Assembly: GCA_029938635.1 (NCBI GenBank)
Contig: JAOZUQ010000010.1
Coordinates: 1-59,180 of the forward strand
Length of the DNA: 59,180 nucleotides
Reading direction: 5' to 3'
Origin: Candidatus Aminicenantota bacterium
GTDB taxonomy: Bacteria; Acidobacteriota; Aminicenantia; UBA2199
Part shown: positions 49,540-58,801 of the stretch, in pieces
Numbering within the stretch: position 1 is the first letter of the stretch
Layout: each line of letters starts with the position of its first letter
Notes under the pieces: model-generated
Databases searched by the model: none
Told to the model about the DNA's origin: nothing
What the model saw: only the letters and a program-made list of their open reading frames with translations
Made by a program: the position numbers and the translations under genes

Positions 49540-51138
49540 ATGCAAACTCTTTATAGTGATGATAAAAAACCGGTTGACAAAGGTGCCAGGAACAGATCGA
49601 TAATTCTGCTTATTCTTCTTGCAGTTGCATTCATTGTCAGGATCCCGGGATTGAAGACCCACCCGACCCATTTCCATGCCACCCGCCAATACCACTCCGC
49701 CCTCCTTGCCCGCTCATTCTACCTCAACACCGGTGAACACAAAGATGATATTGCAAGGATCCCTTCTGTAATGTTCCAGAACTTCAGGGAAAAGATCGAT
49801 CCCAGGATTAATGAGAAGCTGATCTATCAGATGTACAGGATGGCCGGAAAAGAGGATCTTGTTATCGCCAGGATGATGTCGCTTCTTTACTGGCTTATCG
49901 GTGCGATCATCCTCTACAAGATCGGACTTCTTTTGTTTGGAGGGATCGGAGCATTAATTTCTGTTATTTTCTATTTGTTCTTCCCGTTCGGGATAAATAC
50001 CAGCCAGAGTATCCAGCCGGAATCATTACTTAATATGTTCTTTCTCTGGGGTGTTCTTCAGATCATTAAACATTTCAGGTCGGATAAGGGCGACTATTTT
50101 TACTCTGCTGCTTTCCTTTCGGGCTTTGCTGTTCTAATCAAGGCTATTATCATTTTCCCCCTGCTCGGTCTGCTTGTATTTCTGGGGATAAACAAATATG
50201 GATTAAAGAAGTATATATTTAATTGGAGAACTGCCTGGTTTTATACAATATTTTTCTCCCTCGGGACCTCATTCTATATTTATAATATTTTCTGGAACAA
50301 GACCATGCATGCATCACTTTCAACGATGATCTCTCCGGAACTACTTTTAACACCCTTTTTCTGGGTAGGATGGCTTACTCAGATAGCAAAGGTGACAGGG
50401 GTTATCCCATTTCTTATCGGTATCGTACTCTTCTTCACTATCAGCAAAAAAGAGGCTAAATTCGTATTAGCAGGCCTATTCCTCGGTTATATTGGTTATG
50501 CCCTCATTTTCAGTCGTCCAACGGCTACTCATGATTATTATCAGATCGCTTTGTTCCCGATAATCGCATTAATGCTGGGGCAGGCCGGGTATCTGATTGA
50601 TAATATGAAGAAGAAGAAAAATATAAAACTGGCAATAGTATTTTCACTCCTCTTTGCCGGAGTGATCTTCTCTCTCTACCATCAATATAAATTTATGAAA
50701 GGAGATCATGAGATAAAGATGTATTCACCAGCATACTTTCTGGTAGGGGAGCAGGGTTCTTATTTTTACAACAATACTTCAGATCCCTCCATATGGGGGA
50801 ATTCATTTGAAGCCGGAGAATTGACCGGACACGGGATCAACAATATCTTCCTTTCCAGATCCTACGGGAATGCCGCCATGTATTATGGAAAAATGTTTGG
50901 CAGGGCATGGCCTACTCAGGAAGATTTTGATTTTAAAATAATGAAGGGGAGATCAATTCCCTCTGCTGAAGAGTTGTACAATTCAAAATTTGCACCCCAG
51001 AAACCGAAGTTTTTTATTATTACAGATCTTGTCTCATGGAAAAAACAGCCCGGCCTCCAAAAATTCCTCAACAAAAATTTCAAACTATTTGCAGAACAGG
51101 AAGGGTTTATTATTTACGATCTTAGAAGTAAGAAGTAA
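49540..51138 (+). CDS. PMT/ArnT-like membrane glycosyltransferase
   Basis: A 532-residue protein with about ten membrane helices, compatible with the GT-C fold of dolichyl- or undecaprenyl-phosphate sugar mannosyltransferases. Helix 1 is followed by the periplasmic loop RIPGLKTHPTHFHATRQY, where such enzymes usually have a DE or ED pair; here no acidic pair is seen, which makes activity or donor uncertain. A soluble C-terminal part (about residues 405-532) follows. It would transfer a sugar to lipid or protein at the outer face of the membrane. Confidence 0.72.
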   Translation: MQTLYSDDKKPVDKGARNRSIILLILLAVAFIVRIPGLKTHPTHFHATRQYHSALLARSFYLNTGEHKDDIARIPSVMFQNFREKIDPRINEKLIYQMYRMAGKEDLVIARMMSLLYWLIGAIILYKIGLLLFGGIGALISVIFYLFFPFGINTSQSIQPESLLNMFFLWGVLQIIKHFRSDKGDYFYSAAFLSGFAVLIKAIIIFPLLGLLVFLGINKYGLKKYIFNWRTAWFYTIFFSLGTSFYIYNIFWNKTMHASLSTMISPELLLTPFFWVGWLTQIAKVTGVIPFLIGIVLFFTISKKEAKFVLAGLFLGYIGYALIFSRPTATHDYYQIALFPIIALMLGQAGYLIDNMKKKKNIKLAIVFSLLFAGVIFSLYHQYKFMKGDHEIKMYSPAYFLVGEQGSYFYNNTSDPSIWGNSFEAGELTGHGINNIFLSRSYGNAAMYYGKMFGRAWPTQEDFDFKIMKGRSIPSAEELYNSKFAPQKPKFFIITDLVSWKKQPGLQKFLNKNFKLFAEQEGFIIYDLRSKK

Positions 51139-51294
51139 AAAGTAAGAAGAAAAACGTAGGGGTAGGCCTCCTAACACTCTATATAGCACTGGTGATTATT
51201 CGTCTAACCGGCACTAAAAAATATTAGTGAGTATTGGGAACCGGACAATTACATCATTTTTTTTATTGAGATATTTCTATTAATACTTTTATAT
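51139..51294. promoter_or_regulatory. Repeat remnant and promoter before the small secreted protein
   Basis: The region begins with purine-rich AGTAAGAAG repeats and CGTAGGGGTAGG, the inverted counterpart of the sequence at 49421-49495. CACTAA/TTAGTG makes a weak hairpin near 51212. TTGAGA (51266-51271) and TTATAT (51289-51294) are 17 nt apart and probably drive the next gene, which has its own AAGGAG site. Confidence 0.5.
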
Positions 51295-51324
51295 AGAGTA
51301 TTAAGAAAATCTTAAGGAGAAGAA

Positions 51325-51870
51325 ATGAAAAAATTTGCCAGAATTATTATTATATTGTCAGTTGTTTCTTTAGTGTTCTCATTAACGTCACTTCAGTTCG
51401 GGGATATAAAAAAAGAGTCCCTTGTAAACAAGCCAGTAATAATTAAGGATACTATTCCCAGGCTTATGTATGATATAAGAGGGAAGTGGAAATTAATGCT
51501 GACATGGACTTTGGAACCACCGACCTGGGAATGGGCATTCACTTTTGCAGGGACAAAAACGGCAGGCACAGTCAAGGGGATCCAAAAGGCTCACGGCCAC
51601 GAATGGGTAGGGACCTATACTATAAAAGGTATGAATGTCACATTTAATCAGGATCCGTCAACAATAGACAATACCGGCCTCGGAACTACATATCCAATTA
51701 ATTTCACGGGAAAATTTAAATCTAAATCTGAAATGAAGGGAACTTTTAAATGCGGCCCTGATAACGGGACATGGACAGCTAATAAAAAACTATTACTTTC
51801 AAAGCCCCCTGTAAAGAAAAGATTGATCCCTAAGCCAATCGTTAAACCGACCTCTGTAAGGAAAAAATAG
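51325..51870 (+). CDS. Small secreted protein, lipocalin-like
   Basis: A 181-residue protein with a signal peptide (KKFARIIIILSVVSLVFSL). The mature part has IRGKWKLMLTW, TFAGTKTAGTV, HEWVGTYTIKGMNVTF, FTGKFKSKSEMKGTFKC and GTWTANK, a run of short beta strands with Trp and Gly as in small lipocalin-like barrels. The C-terminus is rich in Pro and Lys (SKPPVKKRLIPKPIVKP). Function unknown. AAGGAG before the ATG and a strong terminator behind it suggest a single-gene, well-expressed unit. Confidence 0.7.
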   Translation: MKKFARIIIILSVVSLVFSLTSLQFGDIKKESLVNKPVIIKDTIPRLMYDIRGKWKLMLTWTLEPPTWEWAFTFAGTKTAGTVKGIQKAHGHEWVGTYTIKGMNVTFNQDPSTIDNTGLGTTYPINFTGKFKSKSEMKGTFKCGPDNGTWTANKKLLLSKPPVKKRLIPKPIVKPTSVRKK

Positions 51871-51892
51871 ATTTTCAGTTAAAGATCTTTTA

Positions 51893-51949
51893 GAGAAGGG
51901 GCGGGAAATTCATTTTGAGAAACAGAATGGATCTCTGCCCTCTTTTTTT
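51893..51949 (+). terminator. Rho-independent terminator after the small secreted protein
   Basis: A long imperfect stem (GGGGC...GCCCT outside, ATTCATTTTG pairing with CAGAATGGAT inside, allowing G-U pairs) with an AGAAA loop, followed by a run of seven T at 51943-51949. Confidence 0.75.
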
Positions 51950-51961
51950 CGAAGACGGAGA

Positions 51962-51989
51962 TTGAAATTCTTCTTTTTTTCTATAAAAT
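51962..51989 (+). promoter_or_regulatory. Promoter of the methyltransferase gene
   Basis: TTGAAA (51962-51967) and TAAAAT (51984-51989) are 16 nt apart, just behind the terminator of the previous gene. Confidence 0.5.
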
Positions 51990-52039
51990 ATATACTGATC
52001 TTTATTAATAGTTATATGGCTTGTTAATATGAGGTGTTT

Positions 52040-52879
52040 ATGTTTGCTGAATTAGAAAAAATTAATATTCGCCCGAAACCATTTCAATATTATACAACTG
52101 AAGAATTGTGGACCGATGAACATACATCAAAGCAGATGCTCGAATTTCACCTAAATGAGTCGATTGATATCTCTTCAAGAAACAAAAAGTTTATCGATAA
52201 ATCTGTAGAATGGATGGCATCTGAGTTCAACATCGGCAGGGACTCAAAAATAGCTGATTTTGGCTGTGGTCCTGGATTGTACACAGTACGTTTGTCGAAA
52301 CACGGAGCGAATGTGACAGGCATTGATTTCTCAGGAAGGTCCATCGAGTACGCAAAGGAAGTCGCAGCCCGCGAGCAGTTGAACATCAGCTATGTGAAGC
52401 AGAACTACCTGGAGTTTGAAACAGAAGACCGGTTCGACCTCGTGCTGATGATATTTTGCGATTTCTGCGCCCTCAGCCCAATACAAAGAAAAGGGCTTCT
52501 GAGCAAATTCCACAAGATCATAAAACCGAAAGGTTCGGTCCTTCTTGATGTTTATTCCTTATCGGCATTTGAACAAAGGGAAGAGGCCGCGACATATGAA
52601 GTGAACCAGCTTAATGGATTTTGGTCACCAAACAGGTACTATAGCTTTCTAAATACCTTCAAATACGATGAAGAAAAGGTTGTACTGGACAAGTACACAA
52701 TTATTGAGTTGGACCGCACCAGAAAGGTGTACAACTGGCTACAATATTTTTCACCCGGGGATCTTGAGAGGGAGTTTATAGAGGCTGGCTTTTCCGTTAA
52801 GGGGCTTTATTCCGATGTCGCAGGAACCCCATATGATCGAAAATCGAGCGAATTTGCAGTCATCGCTAATAGGGTATAG
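52040..52879 (+). CDS. Class I SAM-dependent methyltransferase
   Basis: A 279-residue Rossmann-fold methyltransferase. Motif I is IADFGCGPGLYTVRLS, followed by VTGIDFSGRSIEYAKE and the LVLMIFCDFCALSP strand. The first 60 residues and the region FWSPNRYYSFLNTFKYDEEKV form substrate-specific parts. Small-molecule substrates are typical of this group. GAGG 5 nt before ATG 52040 is preferred over the GTG at 52034. The gene stands alone and its codon use appears slightly richer in GC than its left neighbours. Confidence 0.88.
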   Translation: MFAELEKINIRPKPFQYYTTEELWTDEHTSKQMLEFHLNESIDISSRNKKFIDKSVEWMASEFNIGRDSKIADFGCGPGLYTVRLSKHGANVTGIDFSGRSIEYAKEVAAREQLNISYVKQNYLEFETEDRFDLVLMIFCDFCALSPIQRKGLLSKFHKIIKPKGSVLLDVYSLSAFEQREEAATYEVNQLNGFWSPNRYYSFLNTFKYDEEKVVLDKYTIIELDRTRKVYNWLQYFSPGDLEREFIEAGFSVKGLYSDVAGTPYDRKSSEFAVIANRV

Positions 52880-52995
52880 ATCAGCACAGAACAAACCGAT
52901 GAGCAGTTGCCAATTACAATTATTTATTCCTTCCAGGTAATTATATGTTGTTAATGATTTGAAACATTATCTTTCTTACCATCTCCCCTTTTTTT

Positions 52996-53024
52996 TTGAA
53001 TATTTTAATAGAATCAGTGATACT
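52996..53024 (+). promoter_or_regulatory. Promoter of the M1 peptidase operon
   Basis: TTGAAT (52996-53001) and GATACT (53019-53024) are 17 nt apart. CGGAGG lies just before the ATG at 53047. Confidence 0.55.
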
Positions 53025-53046
53025 TATGTTAAATCGGAGGAAATAA

Positions 53047-55170
53047 ATGAAGTTGATCAAATGGACAATACTTTTTCTCCTCATTGTCGGAGTTACTACC
53101 GCTGCTCAAAAAACAGACATCTATCAAAGGCCGCCCCAGATTGAACGAAGCCATGATTTTGACGTCCTGCATTACCGTCTGAAGCTTACCTTTGATCTGG
53201 AACAGAAAAGTTTCCGGGGAGAAAACCGGGTTACCTTGAAACCATTAAGGGATGGATTCAGGGAATGTTTCCTGGATGCCCGGGAACTTCAGGTAACCGG
53301 GGTCTTAAATGATCAAAATATCCACCTTGTTTTCAAACAGACAGAAGACCGCCTTCAGATTAATTTCCTCAGGTCCTATCAATATGGTGAAAAGATCACA
53401 TTTACCATAAAATACTCGGTCAATAATCCCGGGAAAGGATTCTTCTTCAGTGAGGAGACCGACAGGAATCCCAATATGGTCTCCACTGACTCCTGGCCGA
53501 ATGAGGCCAGATACTGGTTCCCCTGCTATGATTACCCCAACGACAAGGCAACCATGGAACTGATCGCCACTGTAAAAAAACCCAATAAGGTTCTTTCAAA
53601 TGGAAAACTGATCAGTATTAAAGAAGATAAACTCAACTCTTTGGTCACCTATCACTGGCATCAGCAGAAACCCCACTCCACATATCTTTCCATGGTGGCT
53701 ATAGGTCCCTTTGCCGTGATCAAAGATTCCCTTGGCAACCTTCCGATCAATTATTGGGTATATCCAAAGGACCTGAAAGATGCCAAACGGATTTTTAGAA
53801 AAACCCCTGATATAATCGCTTTTTTTAATAAGATATACGGCTATCCATATCCCTGGTCTAAGTATGACCAGGTGGAAACCCCCACCCAGGGTGGAGGAGC
53901 TGAGGCCACTTCTGCAACCATTCTGGGTCAGAACGTGATCTGTGATGAAAAGGGGGATAAGGATTTCTCCTGGCAGACCATCATTGCCCATGAGATCGCC
54001 CACCAGTGGTGGGGGGACCTGATCACTCTGAGGACCTGGTCGGAAACCTGGATAAATGAGAGCTTTGCCACCTACTCAGATTATCTTTATACCCGTTATG
54101 ACCGGGGAGAGGAAGAGGGTGCCCTGGCCCTTTTAAATAAAAAAAATGCCTACCTGCAGGAGGCCAGAAAAGAATACATTCGCCCCATCGTTTTTAACCG
54201 ATATGAACACCCGGGACAGAATTTTGACAGTCATACCTATCCCAAAGGGGCCTGTGTCCTGCACATGCTTAGGTTCATCCTCGGGGATACCGGCTTCTTC
54301 AAGACCCTCTCCCACTTTTTACACAAGCATGCTTTCCAGGCCGTTGATACCCGTGATTTCATGACTGCCGTCAAAGATACCACCGGGCAGAATCTGGATT
54401 GGTTTTTTGATCAGTACATCTTTAAACCGGGACATCCGGTATTTGAGATAACCTATGAATGGAAAGATAAAAGAGTGTTTTTAAAAGTATCTCAGGTCCA
54501 GGATTTTTCCAAAAATATCCCGGTTTATAAAATACCGGTTCATATCGGGATCATAACCCGAAAAGATAAGACAACCCATAAAATTTGGATCTCCAAAAAA
54601 GAACAGATCTTTGATTTTGAAGTTAAGGATAAACCCATGCTGGTCCGTTTTGATGTGGGGAACCATCTGCTGAAAGAGTGGACCTTTAAAAAGGATCTTA
54701 ATGAATTGATCTACCAGTTAAAGAATGATGATGTCATAGGCAGGATCTGGGCTGGTTCTGAACTGATCAGCCATAAAAAGGAGTCTCTGGCCGGGAAGGC
54801 TCTTCTTAACAGTGCTATAAATGATCCCTTCTGGGCGGTTCGGAGAAACTCAGTCCGGGCCCTTGCCAAAACCAATACCTCAATAAGCAACCGTATTCTC
54901 AGGAAAATTTGTCAAGATCAAAATTCCAGGGTCAGGGTAACAGCCTTTGGAATTCTGGGAGACAAAAAGGATCCGAAATTGATCGGTTTTTTTAATAAAC
55001 AATTCAAACAGGATAACAGCTACCTGGTGCAGGCAGAGATCCTGAGGGCAATTGGGAAATGCGGCAGTAAGGAGGCTTCATCCTTCCTGGAAAAAGCCCT
55101 GAACATAACATCCCCCCGGAATGTCATCAAAAAAGCAGCTGACTGGAGTTTAAAGGAGTTGAGTAAATGA
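53047..55170 (+). CDS. Secreted M1 family metallopeptidase with a C-terminal HEAT-like domain
   Basis: A 707-residue zinc aminopeptidase-type protein. A signal peptide (LIKWTILFLLIVGVTTAA) is followed by the M1 N-terminal beta domain, the catalytic domain with H315-E-I-A-H319 and the third ligand E338 (HExxHx18E), and a C-terminal helical part (about residues 580-707) with HEAT-like repeats (DPFWAVRRNSVRALAKT, NSRVRVTAFGILGDKKD). The exopeptidase GAMEN motif is replaced by GGGAEA, so the N-terminus specificity may differ. It acts outside the cytoplasm. A 19-residue ORF and tauE follow. Confidence 0.92.
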   Translation: MKLIKWTILFLLIVGVTTAAQKTDIYQRPPQIERSHDFDVLHYRLKLTFDLEQKSFRGENRVTLKPLRDGFRECFLDARELQVTGVLNDQNIHLVFKQTEDRLQINFLRSYQYGEKITFTIKYSVNNPGKGFFFSEETDRNPNMVSTDSWPNEARYWFPCYDYPNDKATMELIATVKKPNKVLSNGKLISIKEDKLNSLVTYHWHQQKPHSTYLSMVAIGPFAVIKDSLGNLPINYWVYPKDLKDAKRIFRKTPDIIAFFNKIYGYPYPWSKYDQVETPTQGGGAEATSATILGQNVICDEKGDKDFSWQTIIAHEIAHQWWGDLITLRTWSETWINESFATYSDYLYTRYDRGEEEGALALLNKKNAYLQEARKEYIRPIVFNRYEHPGQNFDSHTYPKGACVLHMLRFILGDTGFFKTLSHFLHKHAFQAVDTRDFMTAVKDTTGQNLDWFFDQYIFKPGHPVFEITYEWKDKRVFLKVSQVQDFSKNIPVYKIPVHIGIITRKDKTTHKIWISKKEQIFDFEVKDKPMLVRFDVGNHLLKEWTFKKDLNELIYQLKNDDVIGRIWAGSELISHKKESLAGKALLNSAINDPFWAVRRNSVRALAKTNTSISNRILRKICQDQNSRVRVTAFGILGDKKDPKLIGFFNKQFKQDNSYLVQAEILRAIGKCGSKEASSFLEKALNITSPRNVIKKAADWSLKELSK

Positions 55171-55226
55171 AAAGAAGAGCATTAATCCTCATCCCCATAA
55201 TTATCCTATGGGGATATAAGGAATAA
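55167..55226 (+). CDS. 19-residue hydrophobic peptide ORF
   Basis: MKRRALILIPIIILWGYKE, starting in an ATGA overlap with the M1 peptidase stop and preceded by AAGGAG 8 nt upstream. Basic N-terminus, hydrophobic middle and charged end would suit a minimal membrane peptide. It ends 2 nt before the TauE/SafE start. The coding stretch also contains a strong hairpin, so its main role could be translational coupling. No family known to me. Confidence 0.4.
   Translation: MKRRALILIPIIILWGYKE
55191..55215 (+). promoter_or_regulatory. Hairpin between the M1 peptidase and tauE-like genes
   Basis: Perfect 9-bp arms ATCCCCATA (55191-55199) and TATGGGGAT (55207-55215) with a 7-nt loop and no T run. It might set a different expression level for the exporter by RNA processing or attenuation. 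Confidence 0.5.
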
Positions 55227-55228
55227 TC

Positions 55229-56116
55229 ATGATCTATGGAATGTTAGGATTGTTGGGTGTTTTTTCAGCGGGTTTTGCCGGGATTTTTTTTAATGATATC
55301 TATCGCAACCGGAAAAACCTGGAAAAACAGACCAATTTTGCTTTAAATATCGGTTTTGGTTTTGTTACTGATTTCTTTGACACCCTGGGGATCGGGAATT
55401 TTGCACCTACTACTGCCCTCTTCAGAGGGTTTAAACAGGTTAAGGATCGGATCCTGCCCGGCACTTTGAATGTCTCCCATACCATACCTGTAATGCTGGA
55501 AGCTTTTCTTTTTCTAACCGTTATAAAAGTGGAGATTGTGACCCTGATTACCATGATTGCTGCGGCAGTGATGGGTGCAGTCCTTGGAGCAGGCTTTGTG
55601 ATCAGGTCTCGGGAAAAGACTATTCAACTCATTATGGGTTTTGCTCTGCTGTCCACCTGTTTTTTTATGATCTGCGGCCAGATGGGCTGGATCAAGGACC
55701 TGGGCACCGGGGAAGCCATAGGTTTGACCGGATTAAAATTAATTATCGGAATTTCTGCCAATTTCATCCTGGGGGCATTAATGACCGCCGGAGTTGGATT
55801 GTATGCTCCCTGTATGGCCACGGTCTACCTTCTGGGCATGACCCCCGCTGTAGCGTTCCCCATCATGATGGGTTCCTGCGCTTTTTTAATGCCTCTGGCC
55901 TCAGCTAAATTTATAAAAGCCGGAGCTTATAATAAAAAAGCCTCTCTGGGAATCACCACAGGCGGGATCTTTGGAGTATTATTGGCAGTCTATATTGTTA
56001 AATCCCTACCTCTAAAACTCTTAACCTGGCTGGTGATCTTTGTGATCTTTATTACTGCCCTGACCCTTATCAGATCTGGATTAAAAAGATCGAACAGGCA
56101 GGATAACCCTGCCTGA
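55229..56116 (+). CDS. TauE/SafE family anion exporter
   Basis: A 295-residue membrane protein with about eight helices. The duplicated family pattern is seen in GFVTDFFDTLGIGNFAPTTA and GVGLYAPCMATVYLLGMTPA, each with Gly and Pro within a helix. TauE/SafE members export or import sulfite, sulfoacetate or related anions; the substrate here is not clear. AAGGA precedes the ATG. It lies 58 nt behind the M1 peptidase and is probably in the same transcript. Confidence 0.88.
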   Translation: MIYGMLGLLGVFSAGFAGIFFNDIYRNRKNLEKQTNFALNIGFGFVTDFFDTLGIGNFAPTTALFRGFKQVKDRILPGTLNVSHTIPVMLEAFLFLTVIKVEIVTLITMIAAAVMGAVLGAGFVIRSREKTIQLIMGFALLSTCFFMICGQMGWIKDLGTGEAIGLTGLKLIIGISANFILGALMTAGVGLYAPCMATVYLLGMTPAVAFPIMMGSCAFLMPLASAKFIKAGAYNKKASLGITTGGIFGVLLAVYIVKSLPLKLLTWLVIFVIFITALTLIRSGLKRSNRQDNPA

Positions 56117-56164
56117 CACCAGTTTCCCGGTCTATGCTTTGTCGGCCCCTTTATGTGCTTTATT

Positions 56165-58801
56165 CTATTCACCAGTATTCTCAGCAAAGGTTTTACGTGT
56201 GATGATGGACAATTTCGTTTTCAGGTGAAAATTTTTTCCTGAAATAGAGACATAATAATTGCCTGGTGGAGCAAATTCAAAATAATTTGTAAAATAGGGT
56301 TTTGGACTATCCACCTTCCTGGTAACCAGGTCCCATCTGTACTGATTAAATCCTTCTTTACCCATCATCCTTTTAGACCAGATCTTCTCTCCTTTTTCAG
56401 TAACTACTTCTATGTCCACCACCGAATCCCTGGTCAGGTAAAATGTTATCGGCACCTTCTCCGAAAATTTCATTCTCTTATCCCATTTCAAGTTTTTAAT
56501 CCAGGGCAGTTGGACTTCAGGTATTTTAAAAAGAACAGGAGCCTGGGGGCTACCTGATTTGAAGGCCTGCTGAATCGGTTTAATATTCATTTTGTAGATT
56601 CCTCTGCCATGGGTTCCTGCCACAAGGTCCATCTCCCTCTCCTGAATAGTGAGATCAGAAATAGCAGTGGCAGCCATCTTTGGACCTAACAATGACCAGC
56701 TCTTCCCTTGATTAACTGATATGTAGACACCCCGGTATAGTCCAGCGTACAAAATATTTTCATTTACCGGATCTTCAAGAATAACGTAGGCCACTTCGTT
56801 GGGAAGGTTGGCAACAATTGATCGCCAGGTTTTTCCATAATTTTCTGAGTAATAAATATGATTTCCCAGATCATCATAGTTGAGCCCGGTGACGGTCACA
56901 TAAAGACGGGATTTGTGAAATCGTGATGGACAGATACTCCTGATATAACCGTTGGACAAGCCTGCGGAAAACTCTGTCCATTTTTTCCCATCATCCTGGG
57001 TTACCCAAAAAGCACCTCGATCCGTTCCCACAAATATCACACCAGGTTCTAAGGGAGACTCTGCAATGGCTCCGGTCGCAAATGAATTTTTCTCTGGAAA
57101 TACGGACTTAGACAGATCCGGGCTGATCAAACGCCATTTTTCACCCCGGTTCAAGCTTTTGAAAATGTAGTTGCCTGCATGATAGAGGGTCAATGGATTA
57201 TGGATTGAAATAATGTAGGGTGCGATAAAGTTATAATTCAACTTTCCTTTATGTTCCTTCGGGAGACTGGGCCGTATTCGAACTGAACCTTCGGTCTTGA
57301 TATTCTTACGAAATATCTCTCCATTCTGGGAGGAGGTATAGATGATTTCAGGATGAAGAGGATCGGCCATGGTATAGCAGCCATCTCCACCGGACCAGGA
57401 ATCGAGCCAGACATAATGCCATTCGTCCTGGTATTTGGGATTCCATTCCTTTGCTGGTCCGTACACCGATGAATTATCCTGGGTTCCGCCAAATACCCGA
57501 TAAGGATTCTGATTATCGACGGAAATATCATAAAATTCACCCACCGGAATGTTGTTGTAATGCATCCATGACTTTCCTTTATCCAAACTCACAAAAAGGC
57601 CGCCATCGTTTCCCAGGACCAGATGATTGGGGTTTCTGGGATTGATCCACATTTCACAATGATCCAGGTGCAAAACTTCCGAACGGTTGGGAAAAAAATG
57701 AAAAATATCTCCTCCCACCAGATCAAAGGTCTTGCCCCCATCCACACTGTGTCCCAGTCTTACTCCCAGGGCAAACACTTCATCGTCATTCTGAGGATTC
57801 ACATAACAATCGGTAAAATACCAACCAATTACAGATAAGATGTGCAATTCATCTTTATGAGTCCTGTTCCATGTCTTTCCACCATCCAGAGTCCTGTAAA
57901 CTTCTCCATAAATCTTATTCTTCTTATTGAGGTTATCCACCAATGCATATGCCTTATCCGGATTTGTCCACGAGACCGCCAGTCCAATTCGCCCGGTACT
58001 CCCACCTGTCGGCAAACCGCCTCTCAGTCTTATCCAGGATTTTCCACCGTCGCCGCTGCGGTAGACTCCACTCTCTTTTCCACAAACACCAGGATTGTTT
58101 TCCCACATGGAAACGTAAATGATATCTGGATTGGAGGGAGAGATGACCACATCGTTGGCTCCTGTTCGCTCATTTACATAGAGCACATGTTCCCATGTTT
58201 TACCACCATCCAGAGTCCTGTAAAGACCACGGTTTTTGTTAGTAGACCAGAAATGACCCTGGACTGCCACAAACACAATGTCCGGATTTTGGGGATGTAC
58301 TGCCACTTCACCAATATGGTATGAGTCATGCAATCCCATGTTCTCCCAACTTTCACCTCCGTCTGGTGATCGAAAAACACCGGTGCCGGGCATGGTAAAA
58401 TTCCTGGGTTTTTTGAGGCTTTCCCCGGTACCTACCCAAATGATTTGAGGATTGGATGGGGCAAGGGCAAAATCTCCGATACCAAGGGCCGATTGATTCT
58501 CGAAAATTGGAATCCAGTTCAAGCCCCCATTGGTGGTTTTCCAAAGATTTCCGGATCCAAACGCCACGTACATTGTGCTTGGTGACATTGGATCCACCTG
58601 CACTGCTTCCACCCGAGCAGAATTCATGACAGGTCCCAAAGGTATCCATTCTAAATGGTAGGTGGATTCTTGTTTCATTTTAAGATAACTCTCCCAGGAT
58701 TCGAGGAGCGGACTTTTTTTATCCTGTGGATTTAGAAAAAATGGGAATAGTACCATGATTATCAAAACCAAAATTACAGCAATTTTACCTTTCATTTTCA
58801 C
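56165..58801 (-). CDS. Secreted VPS10/BNR-repeat protein (sortilin-like beta-propeller)
   Basis: An 878-residue exported protein (signal peptide KIAVILVLIIMVLFPFFL). More than eight BNR/Asp-box units such as WKTTNGGLNW, FRSPDGGESWENM, YRTLDGGKTWEHV and YRSGDGGKSW build a large propeller across residues 60-720. The end (about 770-860, FYLTRDSVVDIEVVTEKGEKIW, FAPPGNYYVSISG) is a FlgD-like Ig domain. Such proteins are common in Acidobacteriota-like genomes and may bind or process glycans or peptides. GGAG precedes the ATG. Confidence 0.9.
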   Translation of the reverse strand: MKMKGKIAVILVLIIMVLFPFFLNPQDKKSPLLESWESYLKMKQESTYHLEWIPLGPVMNSARVEAVQVDPMSPSTMYVAFGSGNLWKTTNGGLNWIPIFENQSALGIGDFALAPSNPQIIWVGTGESLKKPRNFTMPGTGVFRSPDGGESWENMGLHDSYHIGEVAVHPQNPDIVFVAVQGHFWSTNKNRGLYRTLDGGKTWEHVLYVNERTGANDVVISPSNPDIIYVSMWENNPGVCGKESGVYRSGDGGKSWIRLRGGLPTGGSTGRIGLAVSWTNPDKAYALVDNLNKKNKIYGEVYRTLDGGKTWNRTHKDELHILSVIGWYFTDCYVNPQNDDEVFALGVRLGHSVDGGKTFDLVGGDIFHFFPNRSEVLHLDHCEMWINPRNPNHLVLGNDGGLFVSLDKGKSWMHYNNIPVGEFYDISVDNQNPYRVFGGTQDNSSVYGPAKEWNPKYQDEWHYVWLDSWSGGDGCYTMADPLHPEIIYTSSQNGEIFRKNIKTEGSVRIRPSLPKEHKGKLNYNFIAPYIISIHNPLTLYHAGNYIFKSLNRGEKWRLISPDLSKSVFPEKNSFATGAIAESPLEPGVIFVGTDRGAFWVTQDDGKKWTEFSAGLSNGYIRSICPSRFHKSRLYVTVTGLNYDDLGNHIYYSENYGKTWRSIVANLPNEVAYVILEDPVNENILYAGLYRGVYISVNQGKSWSLLGPKMAATAISDLTIQEREMDLVAGTHGRGIYKMNIKPIQQAFKSGSPQAPVLFKIPEVQLPWIKNLKWDKRMKFSEKVPITFYLTRDSVVDIEVVTEKGEKIWSKRMMGKEGFNQYRWDLVTRKVDSPKPYFTNYFEFAPPGNYYVSISGKNFHLKTKLSIITRKTFAENTGE

